Notes: a model not told the origin generated them from the sequence alone. A stretch of DNA of 64,000 bases from Eisenibacter elegans DSM 3317 (GCF_000430505.1 NZ_KE387154.1:306530-370529), one strand, 5' to 3'; numbered from the stretch's first letter, positions 51,001-60,299 are shown. Translations and numbers: made by a program.

Positions 51001-51182
51001 TGATAGTAATATAAATAAGTACCCAAGCCCAATAAAAGCAAGCTAAGCCAAACCAAAGAACTGATTTTTTGCCAAAGTGGCCATTGTTTCCATTGCGCAA
51101 GTGTTTGCATAGAAGAGTCGAATAAAGGTTTTGGAGAATGAGTAGGTAGGCGCTTCCGTGTTTTGGTGGCATACCTGCCCAA
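48081..51182 (-). CDS. Large TPR-repeat membrane protein (1,033 residues)
   Basis: About 12 membrane helices in residues 35-430 (WQKISSLVWLSLLLLGLGTYLYYY, WLLFCLILGVLAAWI, HLIPVIIISLLYLSNVFLI) are followed by a long TPR region (about 450-1020; RLAKEFFNRAVSFYPIGHYPLYTRAG..., EAARALEQGLQKFPTHP...). The layout (multi-span membrane domain, then TPR tail) resembles glycosyltransferase-family-39-like or O-antigen/assembly scaffold proteins, but no catalytic motif is visible. The start is uncertain: ATG at 51182 or 51110 (MQTLAQWKQWPLWQ). An ABC ATPase follows in the operon. Confidence 0.75.
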   Translation of the reverse strand: MGRYATKTRKRLPTHSPKPLFDSSMQTLAQWKQWPLWQKISSLVWLSLLLLGLGTYLYYYQGGYDAALPYEVFTTTSAGELLMDSFTRGIFNIEVSTSYLLLRQRYVPMPWELPVGILYLYGAVVWLAMLWLLAVATRQSLWWYGGTVTVLVAALAFSKLNYTEAMPYENGVLIVFLVALLPLSFYFYAYDRHLPIWARWLLFCLILGVLAAWIHRSSPLAQPLLVPIQHGWLIPFGLSMAFVFYVGHEVLSFLVYLVTRRKAKNHLIPVIIISLLYLSNVFLIHFRNIGLIKIDLSFLDVVWMFGLSSLIGIWSFWARSQQRPQSSPALREGGGQMYLAWGVIAVATLAYFGAIADEGMLRVSREFTMYSQLATGTMFFFYVIVNFGPTLQEGEPIQPIIYQGDVFSYRMSRIISIVVICVFFMNNFYRSYYRTQSSYHAGIASLYQFQGEERLAKEFFNRAVSFYPIGHYPLYTRAGMAWQAQEMNHTAEILSEIGYFQASPQSYLLLADALYVMGNLSEAARALEQGLQKFPTHPMLLTNMGYIKAAQNDFEAARSYWDKALAAGGDAELIRGNMLSLNDRAPWQATALDSLSALVSTRDLVGQSNLLAQAARKGQTLRRPLVQIPTDKPLPNSAMGYLYNFGLSQLRAPVDTSFRRILRELSSTEVNLNYADDFRLLNVLQRYYQGNTTEALRTLGAMPNLGNNPYHNRLLGIWLLEQERYDLAAEYFSRALTLGDASAKRLYAIALSEAGEAEAALEQWQELAKNKAPEIREEATLMLRVWANANFNTLRNDVERLAFARYRTAPADTLVLQQLYKQANSLDYKAAIGAQLLRAYLHYQEYQAGMRWYREMVATPPKNKDGISALNRCFLDLLLATKRYDALADNAKKLPLTGRDARLRDYYLAQALTGQSPGKNPEAESHFVRALEANPYDEDVVLAAVHYYQYQKKNVENAYMAVVYAVQLQEDAVELQKTYALLCLEMNLIEFGDKALAEVKRLANEADFRIFEQKYQERKHANDTLATHFQQFN

Positions 51183-51412
51183 TAACGCTACAAAAATAGC
51201 TTATCTTATCCATCAGTCACCCATAGGGGTGATTTTGTGAGGCAAATTTGCCAACATCTCCCAAAGTTACTCAAACGGCTCACTTTATTGGCTCACAAAC
51301 CAAATTCCTTGACAAAACAACTAGCTTACACCGTAGTAGGATACATACAAGGGTAGCTTTTTGAGTGATTAATGCCTAATTTTGACACGCTAATGTTTAA
51401 TGTAGCTTCACT

Positions 51413-51856
51413 ATGGCAGCAAGATACCTAATACTCAACGGACCCAATCTCAACTTGTTGGGCAAGCGCGAACCGGAAATCTACGGCTCACAGTCATTTG
51501 AGGAGTATTTCAGTAGCCTTCAAGAGGCTTTTGCAGACGTGGAGCTGCACTATTTTCAGTCGAACCACGAGGGCGCGCTCATCGACAAAATCCACGAGGT
51601 AGGCTTTAGCTTCCAAGGGGTGGTCATCAATGCTGGTGCATATACCCATACGTCTATTGCCTTGGCCGATGCGCTGGCTGCTGTGCCGATGCCTGCTGTA
51701 GAAGTACATATCTCCAATATCCACGCCCGCGAGGCATTTCGCCGGCATAGTTATATAGCCCCTCAGTGTATCGGGATGATTACCGGTCTGGGCTTGCAAG
51801 GCTATCAGCTGGCGCTATCGTTTTTGGTACAATACCAACAAAGCCAATCTGCTTGA
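51413..51856 (+). CDS. aroQ: 3-dehydroquinate dehydratase, type II
   Basis: The 147-residue AroQ performs step three of the shikimate pathway. LNGPNLNLLGKREPEIYGSQSF contains the active-site Asn and the Arg/Tyr of the flexible lid; INAGAYTHTSIALADAL, VEVHISNIHAREAFRRHSY (with the conserved His-x-Ser-Asn) and GLGLQGYQLAL complete the signature. Type II length is standard. aroC, also in this pathway, is 8.9 kb away at 60300. A downstream 2Fe-2S reductase gene starts 37 bp later but is functionally unrelated. Confidence 0.96.
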   Translation: MAARYLILNGPNLNLLGKREPEIYGSQSFEEYFSSLQEAFADVELHYFQSNHEGALIDKIHEVGFSFQGVVINAGAYTHTSIALADALAAVPMPAVEVHISNIHAREAFRRHSYIAPQCIGMITGLGLQGYQLALSFLVQYQQSQSA

Positions 51857-51892
51857 TGTTTTAGCAACAACAAGTCATTTTCCCAAAAAACT

Positions 51893-52960
51893 ATGCAAAC
51901 ACTCCAACTACGTATACACGACGTAATTCGTGAAACACACGACTCGGTCGTCGTACTTTTTGACAAACCCGAAGGCCTGAACTATGAGCCGGGGCAATTT
52001 CTTACGCCTATTCTCCACATCGATGGGCGCGAAGAGCGCCGCTCGTATTCGCTGTGTACCTCACCTACCGTAGATGCTCAATGGGGCATTGGGGTCAAGA
52101 GAGTAGCCGGCGGATTGGTGTCTAACTACATCTGTGACCACTGGCAAGCTGGGCAAGAGGTGCAGGTGTTGGCACCTTTGGGGCGCTTTACGCTTCCTGC
52201 GCCTGCCGGAATGCTTACCCGTCGCCACTTGGTGCTTTTGGCCGCTGGCAGCGGTATCACACCGCTGATGAGTATGCTCAAGACGGTTCTCAGTCAAGAG
52301 CCTAATGCCCGTATTAGCCTGTTATATGCCAATACCAATGCCGAATCAGTAATGTTTTTGGATACCCTTAAGGCTTGGCAGGAGCGCTACGGTGAGCGTC
52401 TACACATCACACATGCCCTTTCGACTCCTAGCGCCGCGCTAGGCGGGATTGGCCGCCTCTCGGCAGATAATTTTGGGGACTGGCTGCGCGAACTCCCTCC
52501 CCCAAATCCACAAACACTTTATTTCTTGTGTGGCCCTAATGAGCTTATGCAGCTACAAGTCCAAGTATTGCGCAGCCTCCGTATCCCCGAAGCCAATATC
52601 TACCAAGAAAGCTTTACCCCATCGACCAAAGAGACGGCTGATAAAGCTCCAACTCCCACTCCGGCAACAAACAGCGTGGCCGGTGGTGCTCCTATCGTAA
52701 CCATACGCTATGCAGGGGCAGAGTACCAGTTTGAGGTACGTCCAGACCAGACTATCTTGGAGGCTGCCCAAAGTCGCGATATCGATTTGCCCTATTCTTG
52801 CCAAAGCGGTATGTGTACGGCCTGCTTGGGGCGTTGTGTGCAAGGAAAGGTCAGCCTCGACGAAGAGGATTCGCTCACTCCGGGAGAGCTGAACGCTGGC
52901 TATGTGTTGACTTGTGTGGGTCGTCCTGAGTCGGACGATGTCATCATCGAAATTGACTAA
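51893..52960 (+). CDS. FAD/NAD(P)-binding 2Fe-2S oxidoreductase (PaaE/Hmp-like)
   Basis: The 355-residue protein combines a ferredoxin-NADP reductase module with a C-terminal plant-type ferredoxin. The FAD domain has RRSYSLCTSP (RxYS) and VAGGLVSNYI; the NAD(P) domain has VLLAAGSGITPLMSMLKTVL and FLCGPNELM. The 2Fe-2S domain (about 270-355) has the ligands LPYSCQSGMCTACLGRCVQG (C-x4-C-x2-C) and a further Cys near GYVLTCVGRP. This arrangement is that of PaaE, the reductase of phenylacetyl-CoA epoxidase, and of other multicomponent monooxygenase reductases; no oxygenase is nearby, so the partner is unknown. Confidence 0.9.
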   Translation: MQTLQLRIHDVIRETHDSVVVLFDKPEGLNYEPGQFLTPILHIDGREERRSYSLCTSPTVDAQWGIGVKRVAGGLVSNYICDHWQAGQEVQVLAPLGRFTLPAPAGMLTRRHLVLLAAGSGITPLMSMLKTVLSQEPNARISLLYANTNAESVMFLDTLKAWQERYGERLHITHALSTPSAALGGIGRLSADNFGDWLRELPPPNPQTLYFLCGPNELMQLQVQVLRSLRIPEANIYQESFTPSTKETADKAPTPTPATNSVAGGAPIVTIRYAGAEYQFEVRPDQTILEAAQSRDIDLPYSCQSGMCTACLGRCVQGKVSLDEEDSLTPGELNAGYVLTCVGRPESDDVIIEID

Positions 52961-52967
52961 ACACCCC

Positions 52968-53546
52968 ATGCTCCACTCTTCTTTTAGCCAAGATTTGTAC
53001 GAAGCCGGGGTAGACGAAGCCGGTCGTGGCGCAGCAGTAGGGCCGGTGGTTGCGGCGGCGGTTGTCTTGCCCAAAGGCTTTGAGAGCGCGCTTTTGCGTG
53101 ATTCTAAAAAACTTACAGAAAAACAACGCCTCACCCTCAGAGAAGAGATTGAAAGAGAGGCCTTGGCTTGGGCTATCGGCGAAGCTTCGCATCAAGAGAT
53201 TGACCAATACAACATCTTACAGGCCACCTTTTTGGCGATGCACCGCGCCATTGCACAGCTTGCCCCTGTGCCTGAGTTGTTGTTAATAGACGGTAACCGC
53301 TTCAAGCCCTATCCCTTTGTGGCCCATCAGTGTGTCATAGGAGGTGATGATTTGTATTATGCCATCGCCGCAGCCTCTATCTTGGCCAAAACGCACCGCG
53401 ATGCTCTGCTCAAAGAGCTTGATGCCCAGTACCCACAGTATGGGTGGGCTGCCAACAAAGGATACCTGACAAAAGCACACCGAGAGGCCATCGCCCATTA
53501 TGGGGCTTGCCCAGTACATCGGCAGAGCTTTAAACTACTAGCCTGA
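52968..53546 (+). CDS. rnhB: Ribonuclease HII
   Basis: From the ATG at 52968 (MLHSSFSQDLYEAGVDEAGRGAAVGPVVAAAV) the enzyme has 192 residues; a longer frame from 52914 would overlap the reductase gene by 47 bp and has no homology. The catalytic acids are in VDEAGRG (Asp-Glu) and LLIDGNRFKP (Asp), then AAASILAKTHRDALL and the C-terminal NKGYLTKAHREAI. RNase HII removes ribonucleotides incorporated in DNA. The next gene is nrdA, on the opposite strand. Confidence 0.95.
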   Translation: MLHSSFSQDLYEAGVDEAGRGAAVGPVVAAAVVLPKGFESALLRDSKKLTEKQRLTLREEIEREALAWAIGEASHQEIDQYNILQATFLAMHRAIAQLAPVPELLLIDGNRFKPYPFVAHQCVIGGDDLYYAIAAASILAKTHRDALLKELDAQYPQYGWAANKGYLTKAHREAIAHYGACPVHRQSFKLLA

Positions 53547-53558
53547 TATAAACCAATC

Positions 53559-53587
53559 GCCCACATATTTGGATACAATATGTGGGC
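53559..53587. terminator. Hairpin between convergent rnhB and nrdA
   Basis: GCCCACATATT and AATATGTGGGC form an 11-bp stem around TGGATAC. There is no long T-run on either side, so it is a weak or different kind of terminator. Confidence 0.5.
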
Positions 53588-53613
53588 GAATATTTTGGTA
53601 CGAAAACCTCGGC

Positions 53614-56001
53614 TTAGGCACTGCAGGCCTCACAATCGGGGTCATCGAGCGAGCAAGCCGGTCCGTTGGGGTCTTCGCTGGCGGCTAGGGTGGCCTGCAT
53701 AGCGGCTACAGTACGGGGTTGCTCTTGGGTCAGCTTCGACTTGTCAAGGGTAAACTTGATGGCATCGGCGGCGGCCTGTGTGCGGAGGTAATAAGTGCCG
53801 GTTTTGAGGCCAAGCTTCCAGGCATAGAAGTGCATGGACGAGAGCTTGGCAAAGGTCGGCTCCTGCATGTGGATATTAAGGCTCTGGCTTTGGCAGATAA
53901 AGGCACCACGGTCAGCCGCCATTTCGAGGATACTTTTTTGCTTCACCTCCCAGACGGTTTTGTAGAGGTCTTTGAGGTTTTGTGGAATTTCGGCGATGTT
54001 TTGGATAGAACCGTCGGCAGCCACAATCTTATTTTTCAGCTCCTCATTCCAAATACCCAGCTCTACCAAGTCGTGCAGAAGGTGTTTGTTGACGACGACA
54101 AACTCGCCCGAAAGCACGCGGCGCAGATACATATTGGAGGTAAATGGCTCGAAACATTCGTTATTGCCCAAAATCTGAGAGGTAGAGGCAGTAGGCATAG
54201 GCGCTAGCAACAGTGAGTTGTAGATGCCATGTTGCATAATCTCTTGGCGGAGGGCTTCCCAATCCCAGCGTCCGGAGTTAGGCTGTACGCCCCACATATC
54301 GAATTGGAAGATGCCCTTGGAGATGGGAGAGCCGGGGAAGGTCTCGTAAGGGCCGTTTTTCTTGGCCAACTCCAAAGAGGCTGTAAGGGCGGCATAGTAG
54401 ATGGTCTCGAAAATGTCTTTGTTCAGTCCACGTGCTTCTTCAGACTCAAAGGGCATCCGTAGCATGGCAAAAGCATCGGCCAGGCCTTGTACTCCGATAC
54501 CGATGGGGCGGTGGCGGCGGTTGGAGCGCTCTGTTTCGGGTACGGGGTAGTAGTTGATGTCGATGATGCGGTTGAGGTTGCGCGTAACAACCTTAGTAAC
54601 CTCAAAGAGCTGCTTGTGGTCAAACTTGCCATCGACCACAAATTTGGGCAGCGACAGCGAGGCAAGGTTACAAACGGCAATCTCGTCTTTGTCGGTATAT
54701 TCGATAATCTCGCAGCACAAGTTTGACGACTTGATAGTCCCTAAATTTTGCTGGTTTGACTTACCGTTGGCGTGGTCCTTATACAACATATAAGGCGTAC
54801 CGGTTTCGATTTGTGATTCTACAATCTTAAACCAAAGCTCTTGTGCTTTGACTACTTTGCGTGGGCGGCCTTCGCGCTCATATTTTTCGTAGAGGGCTTC
54901 AAACTCCTCGCCGAAGGTTTCGTGTAGCCCGGGGGCTTCGTGTGGGCAGAATAGCGACCAAGTATCGTCGGCCTCAACACGCTTCATAAACAAGTCAGGA
55001 ATCCACATAGCATAGAACAAGTCGCGGGCACGCATTTCTTCTTTGCCGTGGTTTTTCTTCAAATCCAAGAACTCAAACACGTCGGCGTGCCAAGGCTCTA
55101 GGTATACCGCAAAAGCCCCTTTGCGCTTGCCCCCGCCTTGGTCTACGTAGCGGGCGGTGTCATTGAAGACACGCAGCATCGGGATAATGCCGTTGGAATA
55201 GCCATTGGTACCTTTGATATAAGTACCGGTAGCGCGGATGTTGTGGATGGCTAGGCCGATACCTCCGGCAGATTGTGAGATTTTGGCGCAGTCTTTCAGG
55301 GTATCATAAATGCCCTCTATGCTGTCGTCTTTCATCGTTAGCAAGAAACAAGACGAGAGCTGTGGCTTGGGGGTGCCGGCGTTGAAAAGCGTCGGTGTGG
55401 CGTGGATGAACCACTTTTCGGACATGAGGTTGTAGGTCTCGATGGCCGCCTCGATGTCTTCGCCGTGGATGCCCACTGCTACACGCATCAACATATGCTG
55501 GGGGCGCTCGGTTACTTTACCATCTGTTTTGAGGAGGTACGAACGCTCCAAGGTTTTGAAGCCAAAGTAGTCGTAGTTGTAGTCGCGGTCGTAGATGATG
55601 GCCGAGTTGAGGCGGGCAGCGTGTTTTTTGACAATGCGGTAGGTCTCCTCCGAAATCAGCCCGGCGGCTTCTCCGGTACGAGGGTCTATGTAGCTGTAGA
55701 GTTTCTCAATGGTTTTGGAGAATGACTTGAGGGTAGTTTTGTGTAGGTTCGAGATGGCTATGCGGGCGGCGAGCTTGGCATAGTCGGGGTGCTTGGTGGC
55801 CATGGTGGCGCAAATCTCGGCAGCGAGGTTGTCGAGGTCTATGGTCGTTACGCCATCATACAGGCCTTGGATGACTTTCATGGCTACTTCTACTGGCGAC
55901 ACATAGTTGCGGTCTAGGCTATACGAGAGCTTTTCAATACGGGCAGTGATTTTGTCGAACTTCACCGGCTCTCGTCGTCCGTCTCTTTTGATTACTTCCA
56001 T
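53614..56001 (-). CDS. nrdA: Ribonucleoside-diphosphate reductase, alpha subunit (class I)
   Basis: The 795-residue NrdA makes dNDPs from NDPs. An ATP-cone (about 3-90, [27 protein letters not shown]) gives allosteric overall control. The catalytic barrel has active-site Cys residues in [36 protein letters not shown] (Asn-x-Cys-x-Glu), and the tail ends [10 protein letters not shown] with a C-x2-C pair that relays electrons from thioredoxin. No nrdB is adjacent. On the minus strand a TATATTTG (56067-56074) is a good -7 element 65 bp upstream. Confidence 0.96.
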   Translation of the reverse strand: MEVIKRDGRREPVKFDKITARIEKLSYSLDRNYVSPVEVAMKVIQGLYDGVTTIDLDNLAAEICATMATKHPDYAKLAARIAISNLHKTTLKSFSKTIEKLYSYIDPRTGEAAGLISEETYRIVKKHAARLNSAIIYDRDYNYDYFGFKTLERSYLLKTDGKVTERPQHMLMRVAVGIHGEDIEAAIETYNLMSEKWFIHATPTLFNAGTPKPQLSSCFLLTMKDDSIEGIYDTLKDCAKISQSAGGIGLAIHNIRATGTYIKGTNGYSNGIIPMLRVFNDTARYVDQGGGKRKGAFAVYLEPWHADVFEFLDLKKNHGKEEMRARDLFYAMWIPDLFMKRVEADDTWSLFCPHEAPGLHETFGEEFEALYEKYEREGRPRKVVKAQELWFKIVESQIETGTPYMLYKDHANGKSNQQNLGTIKSSNLCCEIIEYTDKDEIAVCNLASLSLPKFVVDGKFDHKQLFEVTKVVTRNLNRIIDINYYPVPETERSNRRHRPIGIGVQGLADAFAMLRMPFESEEARGLNKDIFETIYYAALTASLELAKKNGPYETFPGSPISKGIFQFDMWGVQPNSGRWDWEALRQEIMQHGIYNSLLLAPMPTASTSQILGNNECFEPFTSNMYLRRVLSGEFVVVNKHLLHDLVELGIWNEELKNKIVAADGSIQNIAEIPQNLKDLYKTVWEVKQKSILEMAADRGAFICQSQSLNIHMQEPTFAKLSSMHFYAWKLGLKTGTYYLRTQAAADAIKFTLDKSKLTQEQPRTVAAMQATLAASEDPNGPACSLDDPDCEACSA

Positions 56002-56381
56002 GGGCGAAACAGGGGGCTAACAAGATGAACAAAAAGGTATAACAGGGTTTTTCTTTAAAGACTTAACAAATATAACACCGAAACATGAGGCTTGGTTTCG
56101 GCCAAAAGACGTATATTGAATACTGTCAATTGTTTGATTTTCAAATACTTAGGTATTAAAGTTTTGCTTAAACGTCTATTTTCAAACAACTGAAAATCAA
56201 GTGTCTATCCTCAGACCTTTCAAGCAATGCTCCAAGGGCAAAATATTTTTGCCACCGAGGCGTTGTGGCTATTTTTGGGAGATGGTAGGGGGCACAAAAG
56301 CCAAAGCATTGTAGCTTTGCGTATCGATGTAGCACTTGCTTCAAGCTTTATGTGTTCAATTTTATTTATCAAATTGATTGT
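56002..56381. other. Divergent intergenic region with paired inverted repeats
   Basis: TTGTTTGA (56130-56137) with TCAAACAA (56182-56189), and TTTGATTTTCA (56133-56143) with TGAAAATCAA (56191-56200), make two overlapping inverted repeats between nrdA and the BtuF-like gene. They lie 130-200 bp upstream of nrdA, a position where a nucleotide-reductase regulator could bind. No NrdR-box pair was recognised. No gene is present. Confidence 0.45.
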
Positions 56382-57182
56382 ATGCCTACCGTACAAGACC
56401 AAATGGGGAGAGAGGTGCAAGTACCAGAAGCTCCTCAACGCATCATTTCCTTAGTTCCCTCACAAACAGAGCTGCTCTTTGAGTTGGGCTTAGCACATCG
56501 GGTGGTTGGGATTACCAAATTCTGTATCCATCCGAAAGAGGCCTGCAAAAATACGACAAAAATAGGGGGAACCAAAAACTTCCGCTTCGAACACATTGCC
56601 GCTCTTCAGCCCGACCTCATCATTGGCAACAAAGAAGAAAACTATCGTGAAGGCATCGAGCAGTTGGCCACACAATACCCTGTGTGGATGAGCGACATCT
56701 ATACCCTTGCTGATTCCTTGGAGATGATGCAAACCATCGGCCAACTGACTCAGACCGAGGCCGCCGCTCAGGCCTTGGTACAAGAAATCAGCCTAGGCTT
56801 TAGGGGTTTGGCCTCCGCCTCTGTGTCTGCTAAGCCTCTCCGTGTGTTGTATTTGATTTGGCGAAAGCCTTGGATGGCTGCCGGATGCGATACCTTTATC
56901 CACCAAATGTTGGAGGCTTGTGGCTGGCAGAACGCGCTTACTGACCCAAAAAGCCGCTATCCGGAGCTGAGCGATGCCGACCTAAAGCAGCTGAGTCCGC
57001 AGGTAGTGCTGCTCTCGTCGGAGCCATACCCTTTTGCCGAAAAGCATTTGGCCGACCTACAAGCGCTCTTGCCAGAGGCTAAATTATTGCTTGTAGATGG
57101 AGAACTGTTTTCATGGTATGGCAGTAGGCTGCGCCACGCCCCAGCTTATTTTAGCACATTACAGACTACACTGGGCTACTAG
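56382..57182 (+). CDS. BtuF-like helical-backbone metal/cobalamin receptor, without a signal peptide
   Basis: From ATG 56382 (MPTVQDQMGREVQVPEAPQRIISLVPSQTELLFELGL) it has 266 residues (another ATG at 56352 adds ten). The two lobes read PQRIISLVPSQTELLFELGLAHRVVGITKFC and RVLYLIWRKPWMAAGCDTFIHQMLEACGW, the two-domain fold of BtuF and related class III binding proteins. Normally a signal peptide exports these to the periplasm; none is visible here, nor a lipobox, so the protein may be cytoplasmic. It may serve a role other than import. Confidence 0.8.
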   Translation: MPTVQDQMGREVQVPEAPQRIISLVPSQTELLFELGLAHRVVGITKFCIHPKEACKNTTKIGGTKNFRFEHIAALQPDLIIGNKEENYREGIEQLATQYPVWMSDIYTLADSLEMMQTIGQLTQTEAAAQALVQEISLGFRGLASASVSAKPLRVLYLIWRKPWMAAGCDTFIHQMLEACGWQNALTDPKSRYPELSDADLKQLSPQVVLLSSEPYPFAEKHLADLQALLPEAKLLLVDGELFSWYGSRLRHAPAYFSTLQTTLGY

Positions 57183-57246
57183 GGCGTGTATTGAAATTTG
57201 TTTGATGCTCAGCAGACATATTTCTCCAACTAGCTTCTATTGGAGA

Positions 57247-58941
57247 TTACTTCTGGCCATTCCGTGGTTTGCGTCTGTTGTTGGGTTTTCGGGTAGTTTT
57301 TGGAGCTGGCGGCTCAGGAGGTTTTTGCTCATAAGTTTTCCAATATGCTCTCAACGCCTCACTGGCCTCACGGATATAACGCAGGTAGGAGTATTGTTCT
57401 AGGGTTTTGACATTGACCAAGAGCTTGGTTACGAGTAAATTTTGGGAGCGCAACCACACAGCCAGCGGGCGTGGATCATCGAAGCAAGGCTCTATGGCGA
57501 AGGGCTGCTCTCCTAGCTCAGTACTATAATCGATGATGACCACGCGGCTGATACCTTGGGCGATATAGTGTCGGATATCTTTCTTGAAAGCAAACAAGGC
57601 TCTGGTTTTGATAGGCAGCTTTCGATACTCCTTAGAGCTGGGCCTTAGGCCGGGGGGCGGCTCCACAAGGTAGTCTGTATCCCAAAAATCCATATCCAGA
57701 TTTGCGGCAAGGGCGTGTTTCTGAAACCGTTCGTTAGACAACAGCGGTTTTTGGAGTAAGGCTGCCGTACAATAAGCAAAATACCCAATGCCGACCTGCG
57801 ACTCGCTGCGTGGGCAGACCACAAGGCTCTTGAAGCCGGGAGTTTCTTGGGGCATATGTACGCCGTAGGGCGTGAGGCGGCCATAGCCAAAGAACTCTAA
57901 CAGGTTGGTATCGTTGTACTTTTCGTCTTCGGCAGATTGTACTGAACGTACCCGGAAGCCATCTTGTAGGGCTACGATTTTGTAGAGTTGGTTTTCGTAG
58001 ATATTCAGCGCATTTTGGACAGTCATCACGGTACGGGGGCGCTCATATACAGGTATTTCGAGTACTTCGTTGTATTTTGGCCTAAAAGCTTCTTTGAGTC
58101 TCGAATAGCTGGAGGTGAGCTGCTCTTCTTCTACGGCTTCAATAAAGCCAGAGGCAATGATGGCCGTAGGGATGACCAAAACAGCAATATTGAGCAAACC
58201 AATCAACATAGCTACCCCGCGCCCGGTGGGTGTGATGGGGCTCATATCATTTTCCTGATACCCGGCAGGGTCGCCTACGAAGAAGGAGAAAGTCCAGGTC
58301 AGCGTCGAATAAATGTCCTTAAAAGGGGTTTTCTGTTCTAGTTTGGCGAGTTTTTTAGGGTCTCCTAGCTCGAAGTTATGCTCAGCTTCATATAACACCA
58401 CTGACAAAAAGACTGCCGAAATCAGCACTAAGATGGCCGAGCGGAGCAGCTCCTGTCTTTTGCGCAAAATGGCCTTGAGCACCAGCTCTACGGAGTGGTC
58501 GTGACGGAAGGCCTTGAACATCCGCAAGAGGCGGAAGGTGAGGAAATAGTCGTGATGATTGCCCAAAAGCGCAAATACCAGCGCAGGTACTACAGCCAGC
58601 GCATCGATAAAAAGGTAGAATAGAATCAAAAATCTGTCCCAGCGTGTGGGGTGTTGCCCGAAAATTTCTTTGAGTGTCCACAGTCTCAGGATAAGCTCTA
58701 TCAAAAATATGATTGTTACGAAACTCTCCAATACTTCGAGGCTGAAATTGAAGCGGGCATCAATATGAGGGAAGGTTTCTAAAATAACAGCCACTGTACT
58801 GACCAAGATGAGGACATAAAAAGTCCGCTCGATTTGCCGCAATAGCGGGTCTTCAATCGGGTTAAGGTCAAATAGTTCGACTAGTTTTTTGCGGAAAGTT
58901 TCCAAGGGAGTCGCGTATTTTTGTTTCAGAAGAGTAATCAA
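57247..58941 (-). CDS. Voltage-gated-like ion channel with unusual pore segment
   Basis: The 564 residues hold an N-terminal ion-transport domain (about 30-265) with S1-S6 helices, including the basic S4-like segment YFLTFRLLRMFKAFRHD. The pore loop between S5 (about 165-185) and S6 (about 240-265) reads TLTWTFSFFVGDPAGYQE, where a potassium channel would have TVGYGD; only a GD fragment remains. A soluble region (about 280-564) follows and ends in a Lys/Arg/Pro-rich tail (PPEPPAPKTTRKPNNRRK). It could be a channel of different selectivity or a channel-derived sensor. Confidence 0.78.
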   Translation of the reverse strand: MITLLKQKYATPLETFRKKLVELFDLNPIEDPLLRQIERTFYVLILVSTVAVILETFPHIDARFNFSLEVLESFVTIIFLIELILRLWTLKEIFGQHPTRWDRFLILFYLFIDALAVVPALVFALLGNHHDYFLTFRLLRMFKAFRHDHSVELVLKAILRKRQELLRSAILVLISAVFLSVVLYEAEHNFELGDPKKLAKLEQKTPFKDIYSTLTWTFSFFVGDPAGYQENDMSPITPTGRGVAMLIGLLNIAVLVIPTAIIASGFIEAVEEEQLTSSYSRLKEAFRPKYNEVLEIPVYERPRTVMTVQNALNIYENQLYKIVALQDGFRVRSVQSAEDEKYNDTNLLEFFGYGRLTPYGVHMPQETPGFKSLVVCPRSESQVGIGYFAYCTAALLQKPLLSNERFQKHALAANLDMDFWDTDYLVEPPPGLRPSSKEYRKLPIKTRALFAFKKDIRHYIAQGISRVVIIDYSTELGEQPFAIEPCFDDPRPLAVWLRSQNLLVTKLLVNVKTLEQYSYLRYIREASEALRAYWKTYEQKPPEPPAPKTTRKPNNRRKPRNGQK

Positions 58942-59053
58942 TAGGTGTTAAGTATTCTGAACCAAGCTTACCAACCTGCCAGATGTATGGGGCAGGTGTA
59001 AGGGTTGTTTGAAGTGCTTTATGCCCTCAAAAATAAGCCCAAATTGCTTGGGA

Positions 59054-60184
59054 TTATATCGCTCCTGAGAGCAAAACTTTGCTCAACTCTGGGTCGGTGG
59101 CAATATTCTGGACGGCACTGTTGTTGGAGTTGACCAAATCACGGACAGCGAGGAAGCGCATATCATTGGGCAAGAAGCTCATTTTCAAGTATTTTTTGAG
59201 GTTTTCTAGGGCTGTGGTGGCGATTTTCTTTTGCTCATTGAGTAAGAGATGGTTTACCAGTCGCGTTGTGATGGTAGAGAGAATATCGACCCGTTGGGTG
59301 TCTTGATTCGTCAGGGTTTGGAGGTGTTCCAGTACTTCTTTATCAAAATTTTTGCTGTAGAGGATTTGCTCTGGGGAGAGGAGCTGGTTGAGCTGATTAT
59401 TGACAAAGGCCAAGAAGGCCGTTACGGTGGCGCTATCTAGGCAGGCATCGGCCAACATTTTGACCAAACTGATTTGCTTGGCCAAGTCGGAGATGGGCTG
59501 GATGTGTTCACAAAACTGTACCAAGGTGCGGGGAGTGGTGCGTTCTCCGCTGACAATCTCGGGGTAGGTCAGGACAAAGTTGATACCGCGGGCATCTACC
59601 TCGTTTTTTTCGGCCCACAGCGCCCATTGCTTTACATCAAACTTGAGGGTGATGTGCATCATTCGGGTAACAAAGGCAAAATCCATCGGCGTAACCGAGT
59701 AATCGCCCCCGTCGGGGTTGGCTGTCAAGACGATATGCCATTGCGGTGGCATTTTCCAGCTGGCCAGTTCATAGTTTTGGAGGAGCTGCATAATGCCCCT
59801 CAGGATGCGGTCATCAGCGCGGTTGACATCATCGATGAGTAAAATTCCCGGGCCATTTTCTGTTGGCACCCATTCGGGAGGGACAAAGGCAGTAACCTCA
59901 GTGTTGTGTACTTCTTTGATTTTGGGCATACCGATTAGGTCTCCCATTTCCTCAAACTGCGCAGGGGCGATATAACGAAAAGCATAGCCATTTTGCTTGG
60001 CATAGTGTTCTACAATTTGTGTTTTGCCGATGCCGTGAGTTCCCCAGATACAGAGCGGGGTCTTGAGGCGGCCTGTGGCCTCGGCCTTGGTGTTTACGTT
60101 GAGGGTATGGGCTAAAAACTGGATGACTTCCTCAGCATTGCAAGGTGTGCCATATTGTATGTAGTTGTGGGTGTGTTGGCTCAT
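59054..60184 (-). CDS. MoxR-type AAA+ ATPase
   Basis: The 376-residue ATPase has Walker A ICIWGTHGIGKTQIVEHYAK (Gly-x4-Gly-Lys-Thr; about 45-65), Walker B GILLIDDVNRADDRILRG, a sensor-1-like IVLTANPDGGDYSVTPMD and a long C-terminal helical region (about 230-376). MoxR/CbbQ/GvpN ATPases load or remodel partner proteins, usually a VWA-domain protein encoded next door. Here neither the channel gene nor aroC encodes a VWA domain, so the partner is not apparent. Confidence 0.85.
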   Translation of the reverse strand: MSQHTHNYIQYGTPCNAEEVIQFLAHTLNVNTKAEATGRLKTPLCIWGTHGIGKTQIVEHYAKQNGYAFRYIAPAQFEEMGDLIGMPKIKEVHNTEVTAFVPPEWVPTENGPGILLIDDVNRADDRILRGIMQLLQNYELASWKMPPQWHIVLTANPDGGDYSVTPMDFAFVTRMMHITLKFDVKQWALWAEKNEVDARGINFVLTYPEIVSGERTTPRTLVQFCEHIQPISDLAKQISLVKMLADACLDSATVTAFLAFVNNQLNQLLSPEQILYSKNFDKEVLEHLQTLTNQDTQRVDILSTITTRLVNHLLLNEQKKIATTALENLKKYLKMSFLPNDMRFLAVRDLVNSNNSAVQNIATDPELSKVLLSGAI

Positions 60185-60299
60185 AAGTTATGTCAATGTT
60201 TGACAGTAGGTATCAGAAAGTGATTCTGTTTACAAGTTTGAGAAATGTGTGTGTGTGGAAAATCCTTGCACATCAAGCAAACCAAGCCGGGTGAGGTCC

